Shown here in pieces: positions 16,096 to 24,413 of a stretch of 64,000 nucleotides of DNA. The position numbers and the translations under genes were made by a program. Origin of the DNA: Mycolicibacterium gadium (GTDB lineage: Bacteria; Actinomycetota; Actinomycetes; Mycobacteriales; Mycobacteriaceae); assembly GCF_010728925.1 (NCBI RefSeq), contig NZ_AP022608.1:5642001-5706000 (forward strand), read 5' to 3'. Below the pieces are notes generated by a model, which was not told where the DNA came from, did not search any database, and was given only the letters and a program-made list of their open reading frames with translations. Numbering within the stretch: position 1 is the first letter of the stretch; each line of letters opens with the position of its first letter.

Positions 16096-16707
16096 TCACC
16101 TCATCAGGTAAAGCAGCGCAAACAACAGAACCCACAACAGATCGACCATGTGCCAGTAGGTCGCCGCGGTTTCCACGAACGACATCCTGGGTCTCGCCGA
16201 GATCCGCAGACTGCGAATGACGAAGCCGAGGATCACCAGCCCGAGCATGACGTGACACAAGTGCAGCCCTGTCATGACGTAGTAGTACATGAAGAAGAGA
16301 TTGGTTCCCGGTGTCAAGCCGGCGGTGACTTCGGGGATGTACTCGAAGGCCTTCATGACCGGGAAGGCCACGCCGAAAGCGAATGCGATGCCGAACAGTC
16401 GAATTGCATCCGGCACTTTGCCGTTGCGTGCCGCCGACGTCCCCAGCGCGACGAATAAAGAACTCGTCAGCAGGATGACCGTGTTGATGGCACCGATGTC
16501 CAGATTGAGCCGTGCCTGGCTCTGGAGAAACAGGTCAGCGTCCTGCCCGCGGTAGTAGATGTAGCCGATGAAGTAGACGCCGAAGATGAGCAGATCGCCG
16601 ATGACGAAGAACCACATGCTCAACTCGCCGGGAACGTGGTCGCGCAGAGGGGCGATTCGTCCGGTGTCTCGTATGTCGGGGGCGGATTCCTCGGCGAGGT
16701 TCGTCAT
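16096..16707 (-). CDS. Cytochrome c oxidase subunit III-like protein (CtaE/NorE family)
   Basis: A 203-residue integral membrane protein with about five helices. Family signatures are PGELSMWFFVIGDLLIFGVYF at the first helix and MYYYVMTGLHLCHVMLGL, the conserved GLHxxHV region. Length matches the short NorE/CoxIII group. It overlaps the upstream six-TM gene by 4 nt and precedes the subunit IV-like gene by one base. As an orphan subunit III with no subunit I or II nearby it is not a canonical respiratory oxidase cluster; its partner may be encoded elsewhere. Confidence 0.9.
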   Translation of the reverse strand: MTNLAEESAPDIRDTGRIAPLRDHVPGELSMWFFVIGDLLIFGVYFIGYIYYRGQDADLFLQSQARLNLDIGAINTVILLTSSLFVALGTSAARNGKVPDAIRLFGIAFAFGVAFPVMKAFEYIPEVTAGLTPGTNLFFMYYYVMTGLHLCHVMLGLVILGFVIRSLRISARPRMSFVETAATYWHMVDLLWVLLFALLYLMR

Positions 16708-17510
16708 GCGTTCGCCTTCGGTCGCGGATCAGAGGGCACCGGTTCGGGATACAGCCAGGCGGTTTCGAGGGTGTCATCGGGCTGGTTCTTGATCGCCCGA
16801 TAGATGCAGACGTAGACGATGATCTGCCACGACACGTAGAGCGCCATGGCGAACCAGAACGTCATCAGGCCGTTCCATGCGAAGGGACCTGACTTCGAGA
16901 TCCAGACCGGCGCAACAATCAGTTCGCTGACGTACTGCCAGACGGTGTAGTAGCCAAGCCATTTCGGTAGGACATTGTTGGTGTCAAGAATGATGGCCAG
17001 ACCGAAGGCCATCCACATGACACAGAAACAGCCGAGCGAGCCGATGAAAGCGAGGTAGCCGAAGTCGTAGAGCATTCTCAGCGTCGACGAATCATAGCCG
17101 GAGCGAAACGCGCCGAGGCCGAAACAGAACATTGGGAAGAGCATGCCGACGATCGCACCGGTCATCGCGCCGACCATCATGGAATAGCGGAAAACCGGGC
17201 TGACTGACATCCGCTTGATCTGAATGAGATAGACGGCGTTGCTTACCGGTGCGAGGCCGAAGGACAACGTCAGGATCGCGCAGGCGATCAGCAGATTGTG
17301 GGACTGCATGAACTCCACGACCGCGGGTGCGGGACTGCTCGGCGGTCGGGGCGGCATCATCCAGCTCAGCGGCACGAACACGATGCCGAAGATATTGAAA
17401 AAGATCGGTACCAGCCAGAACGCAATCCACTGATCGCGCTTGCGATTTCGGGGTCGCGGTGGTGCGGACTCAACCGGAGACTCGCGTGATGTGATGACGG
17501 TGTCGCTCAT
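16704..17510 (-). CDS. Six-TM membrane protein of unknown function (paralogue A)
   Basis: A 268-residue membrane protein with about six helices (for example WIAFWLVPIFFNIFGIVFV, LLIACAILTLSFGL, MFCFGLGAF, FAMALYVSWQIIVYV). I do not recognise a named family. It resembles the upstream gene product in length, helix order and landmarks: a proline/serine-rich loop after helix 1 (PPRPPSSPAPAVVEFM) and a GPFAWNG motif before the last helix. The two are probably tandem paralogues. It overlaps both neighbours by 4 nt in the operon ending in oxidase subunits III and IV. The cytoplasmic N-terminus is rich in Arg and Pro. Confidence 0.85.
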   Translation of the reverse strand: MSDTVITSRESPVESAPPRPRNRKRDQWIAFWLVPIFFNIFGIVFVPLSWMMPPRPPSSPAPAVVEFMQSHNLLIACAILTLSFGLAPVSNAVYLIQIKRMSVSPVFRYSMMVGAMTGAIVGMLFPMFCFGLGAFRSGYDSSTLRMLYDFGYLAFIGSLGCFCVMWMAFGLAIILDTNNVLPKWLGYYTVWQYVSELIVAPVWISKSGPFAWNGLMTFWFAMALYVSWQIIVYVCIYRAIKNQPDDTLETAWLYPEPVPSDPRPKANA

Positions 17511-18301
17511 GCGAGACTCTCCCGTTCGTCGCCCTGACGGTTGACCACACCGAGCAGGACGAAGAACATCACGACGGCCCAGACGACGAGTACCGCGTTG
17601 CGCAGTATGAACGACACCGCGCCGTCCCACGCCAGCGGCCCGGTCTTGTAGAGGATCGAGAATGCGCTCGGGATCAGTAGCAGCGCGGCCGCCACATTGA
17701 AATGCGCGACCCAGCGGGGAAATATCGGATCCGGCCGTTCATCGAGGTAGATGCTCACCGCAAGACAGAAGTTCTGAACGACGATCGTGCCGACGGGCGC
17801 GATGAAGAAGAACCACGCCATGTCGTTCAACAGGCTTATCAGCTGCGGATCCCGGTCAGGCCGGAATGCCGCTACGCCCCAGCAGTAATCGGCGAGGATG
17901 AACGCGGTCGTGCCGACGCCGACGCAGATGATGTACGCGTAAGTGAAGACGCTGCTCGACGTGGCGGTGCGCGATATCTGTACGGCGATGACAGCGAACA
18001 AGGGCACCAGCGATCCGGCAATCAGATTGCACAGGATCACGACGCCCAGAATTCCTGTGACGTTCTCGCTGAAGATCGCCGCGACCTGTTCGGGGCTCAG
18101 AGTCGGTGACAGTGGCGGAGAGAACAACGGAAACAAGAAAAAGCCGATGATGAACAGCGCGCCGGCCGGGGGTGCGGTCCACAGCATGATGCGTTGACCA
18201 CGGGTCGTCATCGACACCGGTTCATGCAGCCTGTCGCGAGTCGCGGTCGCTGCCTGGCCTCTGCCTTTGGATCGTTCGTCGTCGTTCATGAGTTCTGTCA
18301 T
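17507..18301 (-). CDS. Six-TM membrane protein of unknown function (paralogue B)
   Basis: A 264-residue membrane protein, first gene of the membrane operon, with about six predicted helices (for example AGALFIIGFFLFPLF, GILGVVILCNLIAGSLV, WFFFIAPVGTIVV, LVVWAVVMFFVLL). A PPLSPTLSPEQVAAIF loop after helix 1 and GPLAWDG before the last helix mirror paralogue A. The start is uncertain; ATG 18301 has an AGGAGG-type site upstream, with ATG 18289 as the alternative. The 111-nt leader and tandem TetR palindromes at 18412-18449 point to repressor control. Confidence 0.82.
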   Translation of the reverse strand: MTELMNDDERSKGRGQAATATRDRLHEPVSMTTRGQRIMLWTAPPAGALFIIGFFLFPLFSPPLSPTLSPEQVAAIFSENVTGILGVVILCNLIAGSLVPLFAVIAVQISRTATSSSVFTYAYIICVGVGTTAFILADYCWGVAAFRPDRDPQLISLLNDMAWFFFIAPVGTIVVQNFCLAVSIYLDERPDPIFPRWVAHFNVAAALLLIPSAFSILYKTGPLAWDGAVSFILRNAVLVVWAVVMFFVLLGVVNRQGDERESLA

Positions 18302-18411
18302 GGGTGTGGATGCCCTCCTGGCTCGTCGGCACGCGAGCGACTGTTCGACCATGCTGTCGAGCACACATCTTGCGTCCGCAGCACGAGGGTAACCCAAAAT
18401 TTGACCGCTTG

Positions 18412-18449
18412 GTAGCCGATCGGCTACTCTAAAGTAGCCGATCGGCAAC
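18412..18449. promoter_or_regulatory. Tandem TetR operators upstream of the membrane operon
   Basis: 18412-18427 is a perfect GTAGCCGATCGGCTAC palindrome, identical to the one ahead of the TetR gene at 13788; 18434-18449 is the same sequence with one mismatch (GGCAAC at the end). The copies are 22 bp apart centre to centre, about two helical turns, which favours cooperative binding on one face. They lie 111-148 nt upstream of the start at 18301 and just beyond the 3' end of the KstD-like gene. Confidence 0.85.
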
Positions 18450-18477
18450 CGCCGATGGTGGAACGGTTTGCGCTCGC

Positions 18478-20085
18478 TTACCGAGTGCGGGCCGACACCG
18501 CCAGACCCGCGCGATAGCCGAATACCATTGCGGGGCCTAGTGTCCCGCCCGCGCCGCCATAGGCCTTACCGGTCGCACCTGCCATTGCATTGCCCGCGGC
18601 GAACAAACCTGGAATAGCCGCACCGCTGACGTGCAGCACTCGCCCGTCGCGGTCGGTGCGCGGTCCGCCTTTCGTGCCCATTGCTCCGATCGACACCGGG
18701 ACGGCGTAGTACGGAGGGGTGTCGATGGGGCCAAGGGTCTTGCCCGCCGAGGTGGTCGCTTTGTCGTCACCCCAGTAGCCGTCGTACGCGCTTGAACCGC
18801 GGCCGAAGTCCGGATCTTGCTCGTGGGCGACGTTGTCGTTCCACGCCGTGAGCGTGGCCACCAGACCGGCTGGGTCGATGCCCGTCTTCTCTCCGAGTTC
18901 GGTGAGATCGGCCGACGGTGCGAACCAGTCCGGCGCCTCTTCCTCGGGCGATACGCCCAGGAACCCATATCGCTTGAAGTGCTGTGAGTCGAAGACGATC
19001 CACGCCGGATCGTTCGCATAGCCCAGCTTGGGGTCGAGGTAGTGGAAAGGGCCCGCCATCGAGTTGTATTCGCCTGCCTCGTTGAGGAAACGCTGGCCCG
19101 CACGGTTGACGATGATGCTTCGGGGGCGGGTGCGTTCGAGTCGAACGCTGCGGCTGCGCGGATGACCCCCGAAGGTGTCGCCGGGCAGCTGCACGATCGG
19201 CACCCACCACGCCTCGCCCATGTTGGCCAGGTCGGCGCCGTGCGCCATCGCCATGCGTAAGCCGTCTCCGGTGTTGTTCGGCGGTGAGACCGCACCGCGC
19301 ATGGGGCCCCGCAGGTACGCGTCGACCAGCTTCTGATCCCATTCGAACCCGCCCGTGCCCAGTACCAGACCGCGCCGCGCACGAACATTGAACTCGCTGT
19401 CGCCCTGCGTGATTCGCACGCCGGTGATTCCCAACGCGTCGGCGAAGAGCTCGACAGCACGCGCGTTCGTGTGTGGCGCGATGCCCAGGTCGAGCAGACC
19501 CTTCAGCAGACCGGAGATCAGTGCCGTGCCCGCCACGCAGTAGTCACCAGACTCTTCGTCGACCGACGCATGAATGCGCGCGCGGGTCTCGGCGTCGATC
19601 CCGACATTGCTGAAGTCGGCGGGGAACGACGTGACGCGCTCACTCCACCGGCCAAGCCGGGACCGGTTGAAGGGCTTGGCATTCAGCGACCGGCCGCCCG
19701 ACGGGCGTCCACCGGGGAGTTCGGGCTTGTAGTCCGGGAATCCCTCGGCAACCTCGAACTGCAACTCGCTGTGCGCCTCGACGAAGTCGAGCATCTCCGG
19801 GCCGGTGCGGACGAACGTTTCCACCATGTCGTCGTCCATGAAGCCGAGTGACTGCGCACGCAGGTAGCTCATAGCATCCTCGACCGTCAGCTCGCCCTCG
19901 GCCGCGCGATCATGCGCCGGAATCCAGATGATGCCACCGGAAACCGCCGTCGTGCCGCCCACCGTCGCGGCTTTTTCGTACACCTCGACCGACGCTCCGT
20001 TGACCGCCGCCGTCAGCGCCGATGTGAGACCGGCACCGCCGCTACCCAGCACGACAACGTCGACCTCATGATCCCAATTGGTCAC
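18478..20085 (-). CDS. KstD-like FAD-binding dehydrogenase (3-ketosteroid dehydrogenase / fumarate reductase flavoprotein family)
   Basis: A 535-residue flavoprotein. The N-terminal FAD fold reads VVVLGSGGAGLTSALTAA with EKAATVGGTTAVSGG; the C-terminal block PPYYAVPVSIGAMGTKGGPRTD and YGGAGGTLGPAMVFGY is the signature region of 3-ketosteroid-delta1-dehydrogenases. Related enzymes also dehydrogenate cyclohexanones. Start GTG 20085 follows an AAGGA site; an in-frame TTG further upstream would overlap the IclR gene. It lies 23 nt downstream of the IclR gene, probably in one unit. A second family member lies in the mhp operon at 24410. The substrate is unknown; a ring ketone is likely. Confidence 0.92.
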   Translation of the reverse strand: MTNWDHEVDVVVLGSGGAGLTSALTAAVNGASVEVYEKAATVGGTTAVSGGIIWIPAHDRAAEGELTVEDAMSYLRAQSLGFMDDDMVETFVRTGPEMLDFVEAHSELQFEVAEGFPDYKPELPGGRPSGGRSLNAKPFNRSRLGRWSERVTSFPADFSNVGIDAETRARIHASVDEESGDYCVAGTALISGLLKGLLDLGIAPHTNARAVELFADALGITGVRITQGDSEFNVRARRGLVLGTGGFEWDQKLVDAYLRGPMRGAVSPPNNTGDGLRMAMAHGADLANMGEAWWVPIVQLPGDTFGGHPRSRSVRLERTRPRSIIVNRAGQRFLNEAGEYNSMAGPFHYLDPKLGYANDPAWIVFDSQHFKRYGFLGVSPEEEAPDWFAPSADLTELGEKTGIDPAGLVATLTAWNDNVAHEQDPDFGRGSSAYDGYWGDDKATTSAGKTLGPIDTPPYYAVPVSIGAMGTKGGPRTDRDGRVLHVSGAAIPGLFAAGNAMAGATGKAYGGAGGTLGPAMVFGYRAGLAVSARTR

Positions 20086-20108
20086 GTGCTCAATCCTTTC
20101 CGCGATCC

Positions 20109-20837
20109 TCAAGACAGGATCATGGACAGTTCGTTGGCCGCCTTGATCACCGCGTCCTTACCGTTCATCACCACGTCCTCGCGGTGGGATATGAGGTTGA
20201 TGCAGGTTGGCGGCGACGGCGGTTGTCTGCGTACCGGCACGGCCAGACCGTAGGTGTTCGGCTCGACCTCGCCGTGGGTGATCACCCAACCCTGTTGCCG
20301 CGTCTGGGAAACCAGATCGCGTTCACCGGGTCGCGGCGGCATGCTCGCCAGCAGCGCGAGCCCGGCGGCGCCGCGGTCCAGCGGGTACCGGCTGCCCTCG
20401 TGGAAGGACAGTTGGTAGTACACATTCGTCGGCACGAGGACCGCAATGGCCACCTGTTGATCACCCTCGGCGACGAGCAGCGACACCGTGCTGCCGAGTT
20501 CGTCCGCCAGCGCGCGGAGGGTGGGCAGGCTCAGCTGGCGTAAGTGGTTGTCAAACGATGCACCGAGCACCGCGAGCGCTGCGGCCGCACGGTAACGGCC
20601 GTCGTCGCCCTTGGCCACGAGCCGGTACTGAGACAGCGTGGACAGCAGGCGATACGCGATTGTGCGGTGCACGCCGATGTCGTCGGCGACCTGCTGGGCC
20701 GTCAGACCGGATCGGGACGTCGCGACCAACTGCAGTGCGGCCAAACCCCTCGCCAACGTCTGCGAGCCGGGCGCACCCGTCGGTGCGGCAGTGGGGTTTA
20801 TCCCGCTGACCGAATCAGACCCGACCGACTTGGGCAT
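20109..20837 (-). CDS. IclR-family regulator, MhpR-like by context
   Basis: A 242-residue IclR regulator: N-terminal winged HTH (GLTAQQVADDIGVHRTIAYRLLSTL, about residues 43-67) and a C-terminal effector-binding domain. It is divergent from an mhpC-mhpA-mhpB set; in enteric bacteria the activator of 3-hydroxyphenylpropionate genes, MhpR, is also IclR-type, so a similar aromatic-acid-sensing role is a reasonable inference. A GCACAT-GT-ATGTGC palindrome in the divergent gap is its likely operator. It is followed by the KstD-like flavoprotein gene. Confidence 0.92.
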   Translation of the reverse strand: MPKSVGSDSVSGINPTAAPTGAPGSQTLARGLAALQLVATSRSGLTAQQVADDIGVHRTIAYRLLSTLSQYRLVAKGDDGRYRAAAALAVLGASFDNHLRQLSLPTLRALADELGSTVSLLVAEGDQQVAIAVLVPTNVYYQLSFHEGSRYPLDRGAAGLALLASMPPRPGERDLVSQTRQQGWVITHGEVEPNTYGLAVPVRRQPPSPPTCINLISHREDVVMNGKDAVIKAANELSMILS

Positions 20838-20896
20838 CCGACTACCTGACTTTCCTTGACATCTACCACTCGCGAGAGTGATGCTCTAACTATAGT

Positions 20897-20910
20897 GCAC
20901 ATGTATGTGC
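20897..20910. promoter_or_regulatory. Inverted repeat GCACATGTATGTGC, candidate IclR operator
   Basis: A perfect 6-2-6 palindrome, with an extra GCACAT half-site about 10 nt downstream (around 20920-20925), lies in the 138-nt gap between the divergent IclR and mhpC genes. It is distinct from the GAGAAT palindrome at 20940 in the same gap, so this promoter seems to receive two inputs. Confidence 0.65.
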
Positions 20911-20939
20911 GATAAATGAGCACATTGCTTACAAGGTAC

Positions 20940-20954
20940 GAGAATCGAATTCTC
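20940..20954. promoter_or_regulatory. Operator palindrome GAGAATCGAATTCTC (copy 3, perfect)
   Basis: This perfect copy of the window-wide 6-3-6 palindrome lies 21 nt upstream of the mhpC GTG start. That close position would overlap the promoter core or transcript start and fits repression. It places the meta-cleavage operon in the same regulon as the acyl-CoA ligase, meaB and the acyl-CoA dehydrogenase operons. Confidence 0.8.
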
Positions 20955-20975
20955 GCCGTCAAGAGAGGTTGACGA

Positions 20976-21860
20976 GTGCCGGAAACGTCTCCGCTGCTCG
21001 ACTTCGAGAGCGTCTGGAGTGACCTCCAGGGGGTCGCGTTCTCGCAGGGGTACATCGACGCGGCCGGCGTCCGCACCCGCTATCTGCACGCCGGCGACTC
21101 GGCGAAACCCGCCCTGATCTTCTTGCACGGGTCGGGCGGGCACGCGGAGGCCTACGTCCGCAATCTCGAGTCGCACGCCGAGCATTTCTCGACGTGGTCG
21201 ATCGACATGCTGGGTCACGGATACACCGACAAACCCGGGCATGCTCTCGAAGTGGACCATTACGTCTCCCATCTGATGGCGTTTCTCGACGCCATCGGCG
21301 TGGAACGCGCCCACATCAGCGGTGAGTCGTTGGGGGGCTGGGTCGCCGCACGCGCCGCGACCGATCATCCGAACCGAATCGACCGGCTGGTGCTCAACAC
21401 CGCGGGCGGATCGCAGGCCGATCCCGAGGTCATGAAGCGCATCATCGCGTTGTCGATGGCGGCCGCCGAGAATCCGACGTGGGAGACGGTCCAGGCGCGC
21501 ATCAAGTGGTTGATGGCCGACAAGTCCAAGGATTACGACGACATCGTCGCCAGCCGTCAGCGCGTCTACCGCCAGCCGGGATTCGCCGCGGCGATGAAGG
21601 ACATCATGGCGCTGCAGGACCCCGAGATTCGCGCGCGAAACCTGCTGGGCCCGAGGGAGTACGGGTTGATCACCGCGCCGACCATGGTCGTGTGGACCAG
21701 CGATGACCCGACGGCCGATGTCGCCGAGGGACGCCGCATCGCCTCGATGATCTCCGGTGCCCGGTTCGAGTTGATGCCGGGATGCGGACACTGGCCGCAG
21801 TACGAAGATCCCAAGACCTTCAACCGTCTGCACCTCGATTTCCTGCTGGGAAAGCAATGA
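20976..21860 (+). CDS. mhpC: Alpha/beta hydrolase, meta-cleavage product hydrolase (MhpC-like)
   Basis: A 294-residue alpha/beta hydrolase of the C-C bond hydrolase group. The nucleophile elbow is GESLG (Ser118), the oxyanion segment [10 protein letters not shown], the acid SDDP and the histidine [11 protein letters not shown]. In the 3-hydroxyphenylpropionate pathway this enzyme hydrolyses the ring-fission product of MhpB. Start GTG 20976 follows an AGAGAGG site. It overlaps mhpA by 4 nt. Substrate range in this organism is unproven, and the later pathway enzymes (hydratase, aldolase, dehydrogenase: MhpD, E, F) are absent from the window. Confidence 0.9.
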   Translation: MPETSPLLDFESVWSDLQGVAFSQGYIDAAGVRTRYLHAGDSAKPALIFLHGSGGHAEAYVRNLESHAEHFSTWSIDMLGHGYTDKPGHALEVDHYVSHLMAFLDAIGVERAHISGESLGGWVAARAATDHPNRIDRLVLNTAGGSQADPEVMKRIIALSMAAAENPTWETVQARIKWLMADKSKDYDDIVASRQRVYRQPGFAAAMKDIMALQDPEIRARNLLGPREYGLITAPTMVVWTSDDPTADVAEGRRIASMISGARFELMPGCGHWPQYEDPKTFNRLHLDFLLGKQ

Positions 21861-23545
21861 GTCCCGACCAGGTCGACGTCGCCATCGTCGGAGCCGGACC
21901 GTCCGGTTTGACTCTGGCGAACATCCTTGGGTTGCAGGGTGTCCGGACGCTGATCGTCGAAGAGCGCGACACCCTCATCGACTATCCCCGTGGGGTTGGA
22001 CTGGACGACGAGGCGCTGCGGACGTTCCAGTCCATCGGTCTGGTCGACCGTGTCCTGCCGCACACCGTGCCTAACCAGATCCTGCGATTCTTCGACGCCA
22101 AACGCCGACTGCTCGCCGAGATGGCACCGCCGGACGCGCGGTTCGGCTGGCCCAAGCGCAACGGCTTCGTCCAGCCGATGGTCGACGCCGAGCTATGCGG
22201 CGGGCTCGACCGCTTCGATCATGTCGGCGTGCGGTGGGGGCACCGAATGGAGAACTGCGTCGAAACCCCAGACGGTGTCACGCTCGAATTCGCTGACGCC
22301 AAGGAGCCCGTGCGTGCCCGCTACGTCGTCGGGTGTGACGGCGGGCGCAGCGCCACCCGACGGCTGATGGGAGTCTCGTTCGACGGCACCACGTCCTCGA
22401 CGCGCTGGCTGGTGGTCGACATCGCGAACGATCCGCTCGGCCACCCGAACAGCGAAGTCGGCGCCGATCCCAAGCGGCCGTACGTGTCGATCTCCATCGC
22501 CCACGGCATCCGCCGCTTCGAGTTCCTGATTCACGACGACGAGACCGACGAACTCGCCAATGATCCGGCGTTCGTCAGACAGATGCTCGCGCAACGGGTT
22601 CCGCATCCCGAGCGGGTCGACATGATCCGCCACCGCGTCTACACCCACCACTCACGAATCGCAGGTTCGTTCCGCAGGGGACGCTTGATGCTGGCGGGCG
22701 ACGCCGCGCACCTGATGCCGGTGTGGCAGGGCCAGGGCTACAACAGCGGCATCCGTGATTCCGCCAACCTCGGGTGGAAGCTCGCCGCGGTGGTCAACGG
22801 CCAGGCCGGCGACGCCCTCCTGGACACCTACGACATCGAGCGCCGCAAACATGCACGGGCGATGATCGACCTGTCCACCATGGTGGGGCGCGTGATCTCG
22901 CCGACGAACCGGAGGGTGGCCGCTCTTCGCGACCGCGTCATCCACGGCGCATCGCTCGTGCCGACGCTGAAGCGCTACGTGCTCGAGATGCGGTTCAAGC
23001 CGATGCCGCGGTATCAGCAGGGGGCGGTGTTCCACGCCGAGAACAGTCCGGAGAATTCGCCGACGGGCACGCTGTTCATCCAGCCACGCGTCGATACGCG
23101 CGAGGATCAGAACGTCTTGCTCGACGACGTCCTCGGCGCCGGTTTCGCCGTGCTGTGCTGGAGTAACAATTTGCGTGCCGTTCTCGGCGACGAGGCGTTC
23201 AGCCGCTGGAAGGCGTTGGGGGCCAGCTTCATCGAAGCACGGCCGATGACCCAGCTGCACTGGACCGGCCACGATGACACCGATGTGACGGTCGTCGGTG
23301 ACCGGACAGGCGCGCTCAAGTCGTGGTTCGACGTCTTCACCGACTCCGTGCTGTTCGTGCGCCCCGATCGCTGCATCGCGGGCGCATGTATCGCGCAGCG
23401 TGCGCCAGAGCTGAGCACATCGCTGTTCGACGTCCTCTGTCTGACCCGGGAAGGAGGCTCGAGTTCCCATGGCGACAATGGCCCTGTGTTGCATGTCGCA
23501 CAGTCCGCTGCTGAACCTTCCGGGACCGTCGCGGGATCTTCTTGA
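21857..23545 (+). CDS. mhpA: FAD-dependent aromatic hydroxylase, 3-(3-hydroxyphenyl)propionate hydroxylase-like
   Basis: A 562-residue class A flavoprotein monooxygenase that matches MhpA along its length. The FAD fold is [21 protein letters not shown], followed by [31 protein letters not shown]; the second FAD motif is [21 protein letters not shown]. It should ortho-hydroxylate a phenolic propionate-type acid to a catechol using NAD(P)H and O2. It overlaps mhpC by 4 nt and, unusually, mhpB by 77 nt at the 3' end, so its C-terminal tail is encoded within the start of mhpB. Confidence 0.94.
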   Translation: MSPDQVDVAIVGAGPSGLTLANILGLQGVRTLIVEERDTLIDYPRGVGLDDEALRTFQSIGLVDRVLPHTVPNQILRFFDAKRRLLAEMAPPDARFGWPKRNGFVQPMVDAELCGGLDRFDHVGVRWGHRMENCVETPDGVTLEFADAKEPVRARYVVGCDGGRSATRRLMGVSFDGTTSSTRWLVVDIANDPLGHPNSEVGADPKRPYVSISIAHGIRRFEFLIHDDETDELANDPAFVRQMLAQRVPHPERVDMIRHRVYTHHSRIAGSFRRGRLMLAGDAAHLMPVWQGQGYNSGIRDSANLGWKLAAVVNGQAGDALLDTYDIERRKHARAMIDLSTMVGRVISPTNRRVAALRDRVIHGASLVPTLKRYVLEMRFKPMPRYQQGAVFHAENSPENSPTGTLFIQPRVDTREDQNVLLDDVLGAGFAVLCWSNNLRAVLGDEAFSRWKALGASFIEARPMTQLHWTGHDDTDVTVVGDRTGALKSWFDVFTDSVLFVRPDRCIAGACIAQRAPELSTSLFDVLCLTREGGSSSHGDNGPVLHVAQSAAEPSGTVAGSS

Positions 23546-24413
23546 CGACGTCGAGTCCGCACTGGCCGCCGCGCGCGGTTTCGTCGCGGACTTCGATCCC
23601 GAACTGGTCGTGGTCTTCTCACCAGATCACTACAACGGCTTCTTCTACCGGACGATGCCTCCGTTCTGCATCGGTACCGCGGCCCGGGGTGTCGGCGACT
23701 ACGGCACCTATGCCGGCCCGTTGGATGTTCCCGGGGACATCGCCAACGACTGCGCACGTGCGGTCCTCGAATCTGGAGTGGACGTTGCGATTTCGGCCGG
23801 CATGGACGTCGACCATGGCACGGTCCAACCGCTGGAGAAGCTCTTCGGTGACGCGACGTTTCGGCCGGTGATCCCGATCTTCATCAACTCGGTCGCCACC
23901 CCGCTCGGGCCACTTCGTAGGGTGCGGGCACTGGGCGCCGCCGTCGGCACCTTCCTTGGCACCTTGGGCAAGCGCGTGCTGGTCGTGGGTTCCGGTGGTT
24001 TGTCTCACGATCCGCCGGTGCCGACGCTGGCCACCGCACCGCCGGCCGCGCTCGCGCGCATCGTGGGTGGGGAACCGATGACGCCGGAGCAGCGGCAGGC
24101 GCGACAGGTGGCGGTGATGGACGCTGCGCAGGCGTTCGCGCACGGGGACAGCCCGCTGCAGCCGCTGAACCCGGAATGGGATCAGGCGTTTCTCGACCTC
24201 GTCGACGCGAATCGCCTCGACGAGGTGGACGCCTGGTCGAACGGCTGGATCGAGCAGCAGGCCGGCCATTCGGCACACGAAATCCGTACGTGGATCGCCG
24301 CGTTCGCTGCGCTGGCGGCGCACGGCCGGTACCAGACGGGTCACCGGTTTTATCGCGCGGCACCGGAACTCATCGCGGGATTCGCCGTGAGGACGGCGGT
24401 GTGCAACCCATGA
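23469..24413 (+). CDS. mhpB: Class III extradiol dioxygenase, 2,3-dihydroxyphenylpropionate 1,2-dioxygenase-like
   Basis: A 314-residue LigB-type ring-cleavage dioxygenase with close resemblance to Mhp[10 protein letters not shown] at the N-terminus, [30 protein letters not shown], and [12 protein letters not shown]. Histidines in these motifs provide the Fe(II) site and acid/base catalysis in the family. It opens a catechol propionate ring extradiol (meta) for MhpC. ATG 23469 is preceded by AAGGAGG. It overlaps the following flavoprotein gene by 4 nt. The intact motifs suggest an active enzyme. Confidence 0.95.
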   Translation: MATMALCCMSHSPLLNLPGPSRDLLDDVESALAAARGFVADFDPELVVVFSPDHYNGFFYRTMPPFCIGTAARGVGDYGTYAGPLDVPGDIANDCARAVLESGVDVAISAGMDVDHGTVQPLEKLFGDATFRPVIPIFINSVATPLGPLRRVRALGAAVGTFLGTLGKRVLVVGSGGLSHDPPVPTLATAPPAALARIVGGEPMTPEQRQARQVAVMDAAQAFAHGDSPLQPLNPEWDQAFLDLVDANRLDEVDAWSNGWIEQQAGHSAHEIRTWIAAFAALAAHGRYQTGHRFYRAAPELIAGFAVRTAVCNP

